A DNA stretch of 64,000 nt, taken from assembly GCA_964248625.1 (NCBI GenBank), contig CAXTZG010000006.1, positions 1 to 64,000 on the forward strand. Reading direction: 5' to 3'. The notes beneath the pieces were generated by a model that did no database searches, was not told where the DNA came from, and saw nothing but the letters and a program-made list of their open reading frames with translations. Position 1 is the stretch's first letter. Each line of letters begins with the position of its first letter. The position numbers and the translations under genes were made by a program. Below are positions 8,663 to 18,414 of the stretch, piece by piece. The stretch is from Lichenicola sp964248625. Its GTDB lineage: Bacteria; Pseudomonadota; Alphaproteobacteria; Acetobacterales; Acetobacteraceae.

Positions 8663-9700
8663 GCACACCCGCGGAGGAGCGCGTCGGACCCTGGGCGCAG
8701 TCGATCGGGCTCGCCTTTCGCGTCGTGTTCGGGCTGGTTCTGGTCGCCGCCCTCGTCTGGCCCTTCTCCAACATCCGCCAGGTTTCCTCGGACAGCCGCG
8801 CCGTGGTGCTGCGGCTCGGACGGGTGGTGCGCGTGCAGGGAGCCGGCCTGCTGCTCGCCTGGCCACGGCCGCTGGAACGCGTGGTGTTCCTGCCGGGCGC
8901 GGACCGGCAGCTCGAGTTCTCCTTCGAGCCGCTGAAGCCGCCTGCCGATGCCACCCTGGGTGCTGCGACCTGGACCGTCGTCGACGACATCCGCCAGAAC
9001 GCGACCTTCTTCATGACCGCCGACGGCATCGTCCATGTGACGGCGGCGCTGTTCTACCGGATCACCGATCCGGGCGACTACATGCTGCAGGCAGGGCATG
9101 TGCCGCCGGCGCTGGCGGCCCTGACCACGGCGAGCCTGGTCTCGCTGGTCGCGGCGCGCGACACCGACACGCTGGTCGTCACCCGCAACGGCAACGACCT
9201 CAGCGAGGCGGATCGCGGCAGGCGGGAGCGGCTCCGGTCCGACCTGGTGGCTGCCANNNNNNNNNNACCGTCGCCTCCTCGACCTGCAGGCGCGCGGCAC
9301 CGGGCTCGGCATCGAGGTCAGCCGCGTCGACCTGGACATCGCCCTGCCGAGCGAGGTGAAGACGGCGTTCGATGGCGTGCTGATCGCCGGCCAGCGCTCC
9401 GATGCGGCCGTGGCGGAGGCGCACAGCCAGGCCACGCGGGTCGAGCAGAAGGCGCAGCTCGACAGCAGCACCGTGCTGGCCGACGCCCATGCCGCCGCCG
9501 CCGAGCGGACCAGCACCGCCACCACGCGCACCGCGTCCATCAACACCCTGGCGCAGGCCGCCGACGGCGTGTCCGGCACGGCGCTGCTGACCAAGATCTA
9601 CAACGACCGCATGCAGACGATCCTGCACCAGGCCAAGGCCGTCGACGCCTTCGATCCGGCCAGCGGCGCACGGCTGCTGCTGTCGGGGCAGACACCATGA
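8659..9700 (+). CDS. Third SPFH (HflK/HflC-like) protein, interrupted by an assembly gap
   Basis: The gene begins at an ATGA overlap. A transmembrane helix (AFRVVFGLVLVAALVWPF) is followed by an SPFH domain (VSSDSRAVVLRLGRVVRVQG, GLLLAWPRPLERVVFLPG). At 9257-9266 ten Ns shift the frame. On the other side the protein resumes with RRLLDLQARGTGLGIEVSRV and the coiled-coil region with repeated SDAAVAEAHSQA-type units, ending at 9700. Both halves read as one HflK-type protein of about 345 residues, so I treat the frame change as an assembly artefact and not a true frameshift. Its stop overlaps the ATPase start. Confidence 0.78.
9257..9266. other. Assembly gap (10 N) inside the third SPFH gene
   Basis: Ten Ns lie between two halves of one coding sequence that are in different frames. 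The run length is probably a placeholder. Domain continuity suggests only a few bases are missing or misjoined. Confidence 0.9.
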
Positions 9701-11586
9701 GCGGGGCAGCCGCGACCCTGGGCGGCCTGCTCAGCATCCACGAGCGGCGCACGCTCGGCGTCCAGCTGACGCTGGCGATGCTCACCGCGGGACTGCTGCT
9801 GATGGCGGCCCTCCTGCAGCTGGTGCTGCCCGGACGGACCGAGCTGGTGGCGCTGGTCGCGGGGCTGGCGGCGCTGCTGGTCGCAGTTCCGGCGATGGTG
9901 TCGGCCTTTCACAGCCTTCGCCATCCGGACCTGCACGGGCTGACCGACCAGCTCGTGGCGCTGGCGGTGATCGCGGCCTGGGCGGAAGGCGACCTGTTCA
10001 CCGCCGCCCTGCTGCCCCTGGTGATGACGGTGGGCCACGTGCTGGAGGAGCGCTCGCTGATCGGCGGACAGGAGGCGCTGCGCGCGCTGCGGCGCCTGAC
10101 CCAGACCAGCACCCGACGGGTGCTGCCGGACGGCGACATCGAGGAGGTCGCGACCACGGCGCTGCAGGCGGGCGACACCATCCAGCTTCGCGCCGGCGAT
10201 CGCACGCCCGCCGACGGGATCGTGCGGTCCGGCCGGTCGAGCATCGACAACGCGCCGATCACCGGCGAATCGGTCCCCGAGGAGGTGGAGCCGGGCTCGA
10301 CGGTGTTCGACGGCTCCATCAACCTGTCCGGCCTGCTGCTGGTGGAGGTCACCCGCGTCGGGGACAGCACGACGCTCGGCCGGGTGATCGGGCTGATGCA
10401 GCAGGCCGAGCGCGCCAAGCCGCCGGTGACCCGCCTGCTCGAGCGCTATGCCGGCGCCTACATGGTGCTGGTGCTGCTGCTGGCGGCCGGCGTCTGGTTC
10501 GCGACCGGGCTGGTTTCCACCTCGCTCGCCGTGCTGGTCGCGTCCTGCCCCTGCGCGGTCGTGCTCGCGGCCCCCGCCACCTCGGTCGCCGCCCTCGCCG
10601 TCGCGGCCCGGCACGGCATCCTGGTGAAGGGCTCGGCGTTCCTGGAACAGCTCGCCGCCGTGAACTCGGTGATCCTCGACAAGACCGGCACCGTGACGCT
10701 CGGCGAGCTGGGCCTCGTCGAGGCATGCCCGGAGCCCGGCATCGGGCGGGAGGCGCTGATCGAGATCGCAGCCGCACTCGGCGCCACCAGCACGCATCCG
10801 GTTTCCAGGGCGCTCGCTGCGCTCGTCCCGGCCGGCCGCCATCCGGCGCTCGAGGATCTGCGTGAGCTGCCAGGCTTCGGGGTGACCGCGCGCCGGGGTC
10901 CGTCGCCGCTGGCGATGGGCCGGCCGGAGATGTTCGCCGAACTCGGCGTCGCGGCACCCGAACCGCCCGACCATGACGGACCGATCGCCGGGGTGGCCGA
11001 GAACGGGCGGTTCATCGGCTGGCTGAAACTCGCCGACGAGCCGCGGCCGGAAGCCGGCGCCGCGCTGGCCGATCTCAGGCGGCTGGGGCTGAACCGCATG
11101 CTGCTGCTCACCGGCGACCGCACGCCGGTCGCCCGGCGCATCGCCGAACTGCTGCAGATACCGGCCGTGCGCGCCGAAGCGCTGCCGCACCAGAAGCTCG
11201 ACTGCGTGCTGGAGGAGACGCGGGCGGGCTTCCGGCCGATGGTGGTCGGCGACGGCATCAATGACAGCCTCGCTTTGAAGGCCGGCGCGGTGGGCGTGGC
11301 GATGGGCGGCCACGGCACCGACGCCGCACTCGCTTCCGCCGACCTGGTGCTGATGACGAGCAACCTGCGGCGGCTGGCCACCTGCGTCAGGTTGAGCCGG
11401 CGCTGCAGGAACACCATCCACGTCAATGTCGGGCTCGGACTCGGCTGGACCGCGATGATCATCGCCCTGGCCGCGACCGGCGTGCTGGGCCCGAGCGGGG
11501 CGCTGATCGCGGCGGTGGCGCATAATGTCGGAACGCTCGCGGTGATGGCCAATGCCGGGCGGCTGCTGAAGTTCCAGGAGCGGTAG
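9697..11586 (+). CDS. P1B-type heavy-metal-translocating ATPase without N-terminal metal-binding domain
   Basis: This 629-residue transporter has all the P-type landmarks: TGES at 189-192 (actuator), the intramembrane SCPCAVVL motif at 283-290, the phosphorylated DKTGT at 328-332, THP of the nucleotide-binding domain, GDGINDS, and a final helix pair containing HNVGTLAVMANAGRLL. CPC is typical of Cu, Zn and Cd pumps, but the last helix lacks the Asp of zinc pumps and the Tyr-Asn/Met-Ser-Ser of copper pumps, so the ion is uncertain. No HMA domain precedes the first helix. The His-rich SPFH protein two genes upstream may supply metal binding. The gene is coupled by ATGA to the third SPFH gene. 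Confidence 0.88.
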   Translation: MSGAAATLGGLLSIHERRTLGVQLTLAMLTAGLLLMAALLQLVLPGRTELVALVAGLAALLVAVPAMVSAFHSLRHPDLHGLTDQLVALAVIAAWAEGDLFTAALLPLVMTVGHVLEERSLIGGQEALRALRRLTQTSTRRVLPDGDIEEVATTALQAGDTIQLRAGDRTPADGIVRSGRSSIDNAPITGESVPEEVEPGSTVFDGSINLSGLLLVEVTRVGDSTTLGRVIGLMQQAERAKPPVTRLLERYAGAYMVLVLLLAAGVWFATGLVSTSLAVLVASCPCAVVLAAPATSVAALAVAARHGILVKGSAFLEQLAAVNSVILDKTGTVTLGELGLVEACPEPGIGREALIEIAAALGATSTHPVSRALAALVPAGRHPALEDLRELPGFGVTARRGPSPLAMGRPEMFAELGVAAPEPPDHDGPIAGVAENGRFIGWLKLADEPRPEAGAALADLRRLGLNRMLLLTGDRTPVARRIAELLQIPAVRAEALPHQKLDCVLEETRAGFRPMVVGDGINDSLALKAGAVGVAMGGHGTDAALASADLVLMTSNLRRLATCVRLSRRCRNTIHVNVGLGLGWTAMIIALAATGVLGPSGALIAAVAHNVGTLAVMANAGRLLKFQER

Positions 11587-12176
11587 CGGGCGGCGCTGCT
11601 GGTTCGTGGCGCACACCGGCCTGCCCGGCGACGTCATCGCCTTCGTGGTGTTCTGCCGACCGCGTTCCAGAATGTCGTCCGGATAGGGATGGTCCGCTCT
11701 CGGCCCGGGTCGGCCACCGAGGTCGGTTGGTCAATGATCTCGCTCGGTTCCCGCAGGGTGAACTGGACGTGCCGTGGGCAGAACATCACCAAGGCGGCGA
11801 CATCGCTGGCCAGGCAGGTCCGGTTCAGCCGGTAGCCTGCGCCGTCACCTCCCGCCGATCTGTGCGTCAAGGCCTGCTCTTGCGGGAGCACGTGGGCTGA
11901 CTAAACCCGGCTGCCGCCTTGCTTCGCACGTCATCGGAACTTCACAGAACGAAGTCGCCAGCGATGATAGACCGTCTACTTATCGAGAACCGCTATGGAT
12001 CCGACAGGATGTTCGAGGCCGCGTTGACGACATCAGTCCTGCTGGCCGTGGTCAGACAACCCTGATCCAGACGATGTCCGCGGCCTGAACGATCGGGTGC
12101 ACGGCAGGCAGGCCGATTGATCGCGCCGGACCGTCCGGGTCGCCTTCTCTCGATGAACCCTCAGGATGTGTGTTTG
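11587..12176. other. Gene-poor region between P-type ATPase and TonB receptor
   Basis: No supported gene. A minus-strand frame at 11634-11891 (85 residues, containing YRLNRTCLASDVAALVMF) has no recognised family and no clear ribosome-binding site. No good terminator is visible after the ATPase stop. The stretch may hold the promoter of the TonB receptor, but I see no strong match. Confidence 0.4.
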
Positions 12177-14456
12177 ATGTCTCGAAGCTGGTCGATCTCG
12201 CCGGCGCGGCGCCGGCATGCGTTGCGCAGGACATTCGCCACCCTTGTCGCGATGCTGCCGCTGCCCGTCGTCGCAGCCACCCCCGACGCGCCCGTCACCG
12301 AGAACATCCGGGTAGCCGGAAGCACCCTCCCTGCACCGGCGCCGGAACGTCCGGCAGGTGAAACCACCTATAGCGCACCGGCTGGGATCTTCGACTTGAC
12401 CCCAGCGCTGACGATTGCCGACATCCTGGCCACCGTGCCCGGCGTGTCCTTCATCACCGGCAGCGGTCCACGCGACATCGGCGTTTCCATCCGCGGTTCT
12501 GACGACCGGCAGGCCTCGCCGATCCGCAACATCCAGGTCCTGGAAGACGGGTTTCCGGAAACCCAGCCGGACGGCAACTCGCGCACCGACCTGGTCGACC
12601 CGCGCGCCTATGCGAGCGCCGACGTGTTCGAGGGGCCGGCGTCCACCCTGTTCGGCAACTACGCCGTCGACGGCGCGCTCGACCTGCACACGCGCAACGG
12701 CGCCGACATACAGGGCATCGATCTGGGATCGGAGTTCGGCAGCTACGGCCTGGTCGAGACCTATGCCAATGTCGGCGTCGCCGGCCACAAGTACGACCTG
12801 TCCGTGTTCGGCAGCGACCTGCGGGGGAACGGGTTCATCGCCAACAGCGCCTATGACAGCTCGACCGAGGATGCCAAGCTGCGCATCGATCTCGGACCCG
12901 CCGACCGGCTGGTGTTCAAGGTCGTCAACAACGTGACCGACACGCGGCTGCCGATCCGCCTTTCGCTGAACCAATACGGCACGAACCCGTTCCAGCTCGG
13001 CTGTGCCCGGTTGCAGGCGGCCGGCTGCGCCAGCGTCTCCTTGTTCCGCAACGGCGCCTACGGCCCGACGGCGGCGACCAGCGCGCAGGCTGCAGGAATC
13101 GGACGCTTCGATCGGCGCACCATCGTCGGACTGCGCTGGGAGCATGATCTGGACAGCCGCACCCTATGGCAGACCGAGTTCACCTATGATGTGCGCGACA
13201 TCGACCAGCCGACCGCCGCGACCGGCGAGCAGGGTCCGTTCTTTTCCTACAACGTCAGCAGCAGCGTCACCAACACCGGGCGCCTGTTCGGCCTGCCGCT
13301 CACCTCGTTCGCCGGGGTGAACTGGAACTATTTCGATCTGGGGGGCAGGTTCTACAACATCACCCCGCAGGGCGGCGCCACACGGGGCAGCCTCGCCTCG
13401 ACCGTGTTCGGACATCAGTGGAACGGCGGTGCGCACTTTCAGGAGGATGTCAGGCTGGCGCAGCGCTGGCACGCGGTGGTCGGGCTCGGCGGCGAGTATT
13501 CCGATCTCGGCGGGAACGAGACGATCTACGCCTATGACGCGAAGGGCGCCTCGCGCACGTTCGTCAACGCCAACCGGTTCTACTTCAACCTGGCGCCGGA
13601 GGGTGCGCTGATCTACACGCCGTCTGACGCCTGGACGCTGCAGTCCCGGGTCGGTACCGGCTACGGCACGCCGCAGACCACCAACCTGTTCATCGCGCCC
13701 ACCGGCCAGTTCGGCAGCAACACGCAGCTGAAGTCGCAAAGCAATGTCGGGATCGACCTCGATGCGCAGTGGCATCCGAATGCAGCGCTGCGCCTGCAGG
13801 CGACCGGGTTCTACGAGTTCTTCCAGAACGAGATCATCAACGAGAGCGCCGGCCCAAACCTGCAGAACTTCGTGTTCAACGCGCCGGCGTCGCAGCATCG
13901 CGGCATCGAGCTGGGCGTCGACTGGGCGCCGCTGCCCCGCATGCTGTCCGGCGCACGCCTGTTGCTGGCCTACACCTACGACAACCAGATCTATGCCGAC
14001 TACACCGAGCTCGTGACCAGCAGCAAGGCGGCGGTAAGTTTCAACCGCGACGGCAAATCCATCCCGGGCGTGGTGCCAAACGTGCTCGACCTGCGTCTGG
14101 TCTACGACCAGCCGGACGGGCATTTCGAGGGGCTTGGCGGCTTCCTTGAGTTCACCTTCCGGGACGGCTACTGGCTCGACAACGCCAACCTGCTGAAGGC
14201 GCAAGGGGCCGGGCTGTTCAACGTGGAGCTGCATTACGATCCGCCGGCGCGGTTCGGCCTGCTGCACCGCGTTCACCTGTACTGCGAGGTCGAGAACCTG
14301 GCCAATCGCACCTATGTCGGGTCGGCGTTGAACGTCACGGACAGCTTGACCGCTGCTGGCGCGGAAGCGGGCGCCTCGGTGCTGGACGGCAAGTCCGGCT
14401 CGATCTTCGCCGGCGCGCCGCGCTCGGCGTTCGGCGGCGTCAGGATCCACTTCTAG
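12177..14456 (+). CDS. TonB-dependent outer-membrane receptor
   Basis: I choose the ATG at 12177 because it gives a 759-residue protein with a proper signal peptide (basic RRRHALRRT, hydrophobic FATLVAMLPLPVV, A-A-T cleavage) and an AGGA about ten bases upstream. In-frame starts at 12117 and 12153 are possible. The plug domain is recognisable: LTIADILATVPGVSF, the RGSDDRQ strand and the DVFEGPASTLFGNYAVDGAL segment. The remaining 550 residues are beta-barrel strands ending in the typical terminal Phe (GGVRIHF). It acts in TonB-driven uptake across the outer membrane, commonly of iron chelates. The substrate is not evident and no ExbBD/TonB genes are near. Confidence 0.82.
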   Translation: MSRSWSISPARRRHALRRTFATLVAMLPLPVVAATPDAPVTENIRVAGSTLPAPAPERPAGETTYSAPAGIFDLTPALTIADILATVPGVSFITGSGPRDIGVSIRGSDDRQASPIRNIQVLEDGFPETQPDGNSRTDLVDPRAYASADVFEGPASTLFGNYAVDGALDLHTRNGADIQGIDLGSEFGSYGLVETYANVGVAGHKYDLSVFGSDLRGNGFIANSAYDSSTEDAKLRIDLGPADRLVFKVVNNVTDTRLPIRLSLNQYGTNPFQLGCARLQAAGCASVSLFRNGAYGPTAATSAQAAGIGRFDRRTIVGLRWEHDLDSRTLWQTEFTYDVRDIDQPTAATGEQGPFFSYNVSSSVTNTGRLFGLPLTSFAGVNWNYFDLGGRFYNITPQGGATRGSLASTVFGHQWNGGAHFQEDVRLAQRWHAVVGLGGEYSDLGGNETIYAYDAKGASRTFVNANRFYFNLAPEGALIYTPSDAWTLQSRVGTGYGTPQTTNLFIAPTGQFGSNTQLKSQSNVGIDLDAQWHPNAALRLQATGFYEFFQNEIINESAGPNLQNFVFNAPASQHRGIELGVDWAPLPRMLSGARLLLAYTYDNQIYADYTELVTSSKAAVSFNRDGKSIPGVVPNVLDLRLVYDQPDGHFEGLGGFLEFTFRDGYWLDNANLLKAQGAGLFNVELHYDPPARFGLLHRVHLYCEVENLANRTYVGSALNVTDSLTAAGAEAGASVLDGKSGSIFAGAPRSAFGGVRIHF

Positions 14457-15242
14457 CCATGTGCCTCCAGCAACAGTCCATGGTCCTTTGGAAGCCAGCA
14501 TGTGAGGCAGCCTGCAAACGCCACTCGATGCGCTGCTCGCCGACAGCTCTATAAGGCGGATGGGTGGCCGATGTTCGCGAGGGCGTTTGCTACGTCGGGC
14601 TGGTGTTCAGAAGAGTCGAGAACGCCAAGAACCGCGGCAACGCGTGCTGCGGTGCGCAGTGTTCTTGAACGCGGGCGAAGGCAGTGTGTTCAAGGGTGCG
14701 GCCGAGCTGATGCAGATGGTCATTTCACCTTACGAGGATATGCACGGGCGGCGGCCAACGCCACTCTTCATCACGGCACGACCTGGTTCGAGAAGCATGG
14801 GTGGGAGGGCTTCCAGCCCACGGTCCTGGTCGACACCAGGCTCACGGGTGTTCAGATCAGGCGCCGGAACGACGTGAAACTCTTCCGCTATGGATCAAAG
14901 CCGGTCCGTCGCGGACAACAATCATCGTCTCCGGCCGGCGGGCCTGATCTGTAACAAGTGCTGGCGGACTTGATGTCTCCAATCCGACTGATGATGCTGA
15001 CGGCTGAACCATCCGAGGTGACAGCTCCACTGCCTTTCCGGTTCTACATCTGGCCTGGACGTACCAGCCTGATGCATCATCGGGATGCGCTTGACGATCC
15101 ATGGCAGGGCAATCTGGATGATGTCTGCTCTTTGGAACTCCTCGCTTGAAACAAACCGTCTGGTATCGGCAATCCGCGCTATCACAGCCGGAACGACCAT
15201 GTCATCTTCATGTAGATAGTCTTCGGAGGTCACGGAGTTCGC
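14457..15242. other. Decayed or non-coding stretch, 786 bases
   Basis: Several short frames on both strands compete without one carrying a convincing start, ribosome-binding site or codon bias. A plus frame at 14502-14954 contains WFEKHGWEGFQPTVLVDTRL, and another at 14560-14877 contains GSVFKGAAELMQMVISPYED. Both look like pieces of once-coding DNA, but I cannot name the family. A minus frame starting at 15233 begins MTSEDYLHEDDMVVPAVIAR and has codon use unlike the genome. Confidence 0.4.
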
Positions 15243-16121
15243 ATGCGCACGATGGTCACCGCGCTATGGATCCTGGTTGCCAGCCCTATCGCAGCTCATG
15301 CGGTCCCCGCTGCCGTTGCTTCCGACCCGGCATACGACCCGGCTTACCCGCCCACGCTGGAGGTCGTTCACATTCCCAGTCATGGCCTGAAGGTAAACGG
15401 GATTATCCTGAAGGCAGCTGGGGCAGGGCGGCATCCGGTGGTCCTGCTGCTGCACGGCCTCCCCGGCAACGAGCAGAACCTGGACTTGGCGCAGGCGATC
15501 CGCCGGGATGGCTGGTCTGTGCTGACGTTCCACTATCGTGGCTGTTGGGGCAGCCCAGGCACCTATTCGTTCACCCATGCCTTCGAGGATTCGCAGGCCG
15601 CACTCGATTACGCGCGCGACCCGGCTGTCGCGGCGCGCTACGGCTTCGACACGAGCCGGATCGTCGTGCTCGGTCACAGTCTTGGTGGCCTGGCGGCGAC
15701 CATTGTCGGGCGAAACAATCCTGAACTTGCGGGCGTAGGTTTAATCTCCGCTGCCGATTTCGGCGCATTCGGGCAGGACCGGTCGGAGCAGGCACGCTTG
15801 CAGTTGACGTCCAGGATGGCCGAGAACATGGAGTCACTGGTTGGCGTCACGCCTGCCAAGATGGCCGCTGAAATCGAGTCCAACGCGACGCAGTGGGACT
15901 TCGTCGCATTTGCGCCGCAGCTGTCAAAGCATCCACTGCTGCTGGTGACATCCGATGATGGGCTGGCTGCCGCCAGCGACGCCCTCAGCCGGGCGGTGCA
16001 TAGGCTGGGCCCGGATCCGGTGACGGCGGTGCATCTCGGCACCGATCATTCCTATTCCGGCAAGCGGATCGCGCTCGAAACTGCCGTGATCGGTTGGCTT
16101 GACGGTCTCCCCGTCCGCTGA
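15243..16121 (+). CDS. Secreted alpha/beta hydrolase
   Basis: This 292-residue protein has a signal peptide (MRTMVTALWILVASPIAAHA). The alpha/beta hydrolase core shows the oxyanion strand-loop VVLLLHGLPGNEQN, the nucleophile elbow GHSLGG (Ser at about residue 145), and a late Asp-His pair region (LLVTSDDGL; LGTDHSYSG). It is probably a periplasmic serine esterase or acyl-peptidase-like enzyme of the dienelactone hydrolase/S9-like type. A GGAGG lies upstream of the ATG. It stands alone between gene-poor flanks, so its substrate is unknown. Confidence 0.8.
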   Translation: MRTMVTALWILVASPIAAHAVPAAVASDPAYDPAYPPTLEVVHIPSHGLKVNGIILKAAGAGRHPVVLLLHGLPGNEQNLDLAQAIRRDGWSVLTFHYRGCWGSPGTYSFTHAFEDSQAALDYARDPAVAARYGFDTSRIVVLGHSLGGLAATIVGRNNPELAGVGLISAADFGAFGQDRSEQARLQLTSRMAENMESLVGVTPAKMAAEIESNATQWDFVAFAPQLSKHPLLLVTSDDGLAAASDALSRAVHRLGPDPVTAVHLGTDHSYSGKRIALETAVIGWLDGLPVR

Positions 16122-16190
16122 GAGTCAACGGCGGACGGTCTCGGAGCCGGTGCCGATGTCTGCTTCTCCTGTTGGCATCGGCGGGAAGGC

Positions 16191-16210
16191 GGTTACAGTT
16201 GCCTGTAACC
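16191..16210 (+). terminator. Perfect 8-bp stem-loop after the secreted hydrolase
   Basis: GGTTACAG and CTGTAACC pair perfectly around a TTGC tetraloop, 70 bases downstream of the hydrolase stop. No T-tract follows, so it may be a terminator with weak efficiency or an operator. Confidence 0.4.
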
Positions 16211-16283
16211 ATCACCCTGCTGTCGCTGCCACCACGGTATCCGGTGTTGACCCTCGTGGAGAACGTCTGGGACTACGACAACA

Positions 16284-16298
16284 GAACAGATTCTGTTC
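16284..16298. promoter_or_regulatory. Inverted repeat GAACAGATTCTGTTC
   Basis: Two GAACAG half-sites are inverted around a 3-base centre. The site is symmetric enough for a dimeric repressor, but it sits 300 bases upstream of the next gene and no regulator is adjacent. Confidence 0.3.
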
Positions 16299-16599
16299 GA
16301 CGGTCTGGGGCAGCGCCGATGCTATGACCGACGCTTGCTGGGCAGCCTGGAACCGGCTGATCGTTGCTCCATGAGCATTCTTGATCGCCCGAATGAAAGC
16401 CGATCGGGCGATCGAGGTACAGATGACCGCGGGCGATCTGTTGCCGAGCTCGTTCGGCCATCGCGGCCTCGATCATGTGCCTCATCACGACCGGTGCCGT
16501 TGCGACGTCCATGGCGTGGTCCTGAAGCGGCAGGGATGGCGGGGGAGGGCAGGATGAACCTAACCTCCCGATCGACAGCCATCATCGGAAGGCAGTTCC

Positions 16600-17937
16600 A
16601 TGCCCAGGCCTCTCGATCAAGCGCCTGCACCGGCTCCGGTTTCCGAGGTGCCGGACTCGGACAGCCGCTCCGCGCCGTCGTCGCGACTTGCTTCCATCCA
16701 GCGCCGGGCACTGATCCTGCTCGTGCTGAGCGGTGCGCTGAACTACGTCGACCGTGCCACGCTTGCGGTTGCAAATCCGCTCATCCGGCATGATCTGGGC
16801 TTGTCGATCGCCGACATGGGCCTCCTCCTGTCCGCCTTCCTGTGGGCTTATGCCTTCTCGCAGTTGCCTGTCGGCGGCCTGATCGATCGGTTCGGCGCAC
16901 GCCGGATGTTGACCGCGGGATTGACGCTCTGGTCGGTGGCGCAGGCCCTTGGCGGGCTTGTGACCGGCTTCAGCAGCTTCTTCGCCGCCCGGCTGCTGCT
17001 GGGTCTCGGCGAGTCTCCGCAATCGCCGGCGAGTGCGCGGATCGTTCGCGACTGGTTCAATGTCAGGCGTCGCGGCACCGCCACCGGGATCTGGAACTGC
17101 TCGTCGACCCTCGGCTCGGCGATCGCGGTGCCGGTGCTGACGTTCCTGATGCTGCATGTCGGCTGGCGCTGGATGTTCATCCTGATGGGCGTCGTGGGGC
17201 TGTTCGTGGCGGTGGCGTTCTGGCGGCTTCATCGCGATCCGGACGAGGTTTCCTTCACACCGCAGGAGCGGACGCATCTCGACGAGACGGATGGTCACCG
17301 TCAGGCGGCGCTCAGCTTCGCATCGTGGCGTCGGCTGCTCGCATTCCGCACCACCTGGGGCATGATCGCCGGCTTCTTCGGCTGCATCTACGTCCTGTGG
17401 ATCTATAACAGCTGGCTGCCGGGCTACCTGGAAACCGACAGGCACATGAGCATCGCCCGCACCGGCTGGGTCGCTGCCATCCCGTTCGTGTTCGGCGTGC
17501 TCGGCAGCCTGCTGGGCGGCGTCCTGGTCGACCGGCTGGTGCAGCATGGTGTCTCGCCGATCAACAGCCGGAAGTACCCGATGGCGATATCGCTGCTGGC
17601 CACCGCGCTGTTCACCGTGCTTGCGGCGGAGGTGCAGAGCAACGTGGCGGCGGTCGTGTTCATCTCCGCGGCGGTGTTCCTGATCTATGTGTCGACAGCC
17701 ACGGCCTGGGCCATGGCGCCCGTGGCCGCTCCGGCGCATTGCACCGCATCCATCGGGGCGATGCAGAATTTCGGCGGCTATATCGGCGGTGCGCTGGCGC
17801 CGATGATGACCGGATTCATCGCCCAGCGGACCGGATCCTTTCACCTGGCGTTTCTCGCCGGCGCCGCCGTCGCGACCTGTGCGGCACTGGCCTATATGTT
17901 CGTCATTCGCGAGCCGATACCCGCGGATGCGCTTTGA
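16600..17937 (+). CDS. MFS transporter, anion:cation symporter (ACS) type
   Basis: This 445-residue protein has twelve membrane segments. It carries the ACS-family TM1 motif LSGALNYVDRATLAVANPLI, with the conserved Asn-Tyr-x-Asp-Arg. The MFS loop signature is GGLIDRFGARRML. TM4 contains LLLGLGESPQSPASARIVRDWF, typical of hexuronate, glucarate or aromatic acid permeases. About 35 hydrophilic residues precede TM1. It is monocistronic, with gene-poor DNA on both sides, so context does not narrow the organic anion transported. Confidence 0.85.
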   Translation: MPRPLDQAPAPAPVSEVPDSDSRSAPSSRLASIQRRALILLVLSGALNYVDRATLAVANPLIRHDLGLSIADMGLLLSAFLWAYAFSQLPVGGLIDRFGARRMLTAGLTLWSVAQALGGLVTGFSSFFAARLLLGLGESPQSPASARIVRDWFNVRRRGTATGIWNCSSTLGSAIAVPVLTFLMLHVGWRWMFILMGVVGLFVAVAFWRLHRDPDEVSFTPQERTHLDETDGHRQAALSFASWRRLLAFRTTWGMIAGFFGCIYVLWIYNSWLPGYLETDRHMSIARTGWVAAIPFVFGVLGSLLGGVLVDRLVQHGVSPINSRKYPMAISLLATALFTVLAAEVQSNVAAVVFISAAVFLIYVSTATAWAMAPVAAPAHCTASIGAMQNFGGYIGGALAPMMTGFIAQRTGSFHLAFLAGAAVATCAALAYMFVIREPIPADAL

Positions 17938-18414
17938 GGCCGTCGAGAGGTGGCGTTGCCCTTGCCGAACGGCTCGCTGGCGCGCGCGTGGCTGATGCCG
18001 GCAAGGCTCCCTGAATGGTAGAACCAACCTGCCGGGTCTGTTGAAAAGCCGCTGATGCTGGTTCGCCGATGGCCCTGGCGGATCGGGGATCAGTTCGGGC
18101 GTCGCAAGACCGCCGGCCCGCTGGGCTCGCTCCTCATGGAAGAATGCCATCCGCGTCCTGCCAGAGCGCGCGGAACACGTCGAAGCCGGAGCGAAGGCTG
18201 GGCTCATCTTGCCGCCCTTGCGCGAGGCGGTGGCACCAACGGGGCCGCCGGCGTGGTGACTGGTGACCTGGCGACGCTCGCCGGCAGGCGCGCCGTCGCC
18301 GAAGCCGGTGTCGGTCAGCTGCATCACGCGGGGGGCTCTGGCACTGGCCGGTTCAAGATCGACGACAGCTCCGCTCCGGCCACAGGCACGTGCCGGAGCG
18401 GATCCGGCCGATGC
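17938..18414. other. Convergent intergenic region between two MFS genes
   Basis: The flanking MFS genes converge here. The segment has open frames on both strands only because of its GC content. A GGGTCTGTTGAAAAGCC string near 18037-18053 resembles the outer end of some insertion sequences, but no partner end or transposase is visible. I see no supported gene or strong terminator. Confidence 0.4.

Larger units (their letters stand above)
16122..16599. other. Intergenic region with two inverted repeats and possible gene scraps
   Basis: It holds a perfect hairpin at 16191-16210 and a palindrome at 16284-16298. A plus-strand frame around 16250-16300 reads TLVENVWDYDNRTDSVR, resembling the winged-helix region of OmpR-type response regulators (typically LLE-x-VW-x-Y). 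It may be a remnant of such a gene. No intact gene is supported. Confidence 0.4.

Noticed and set aside
9598..11637. 679-residue minus-strand frame opposite the P-type ATPase
   Set aside because: Antisense shadow of a gene with all P-type catalytic motifs.
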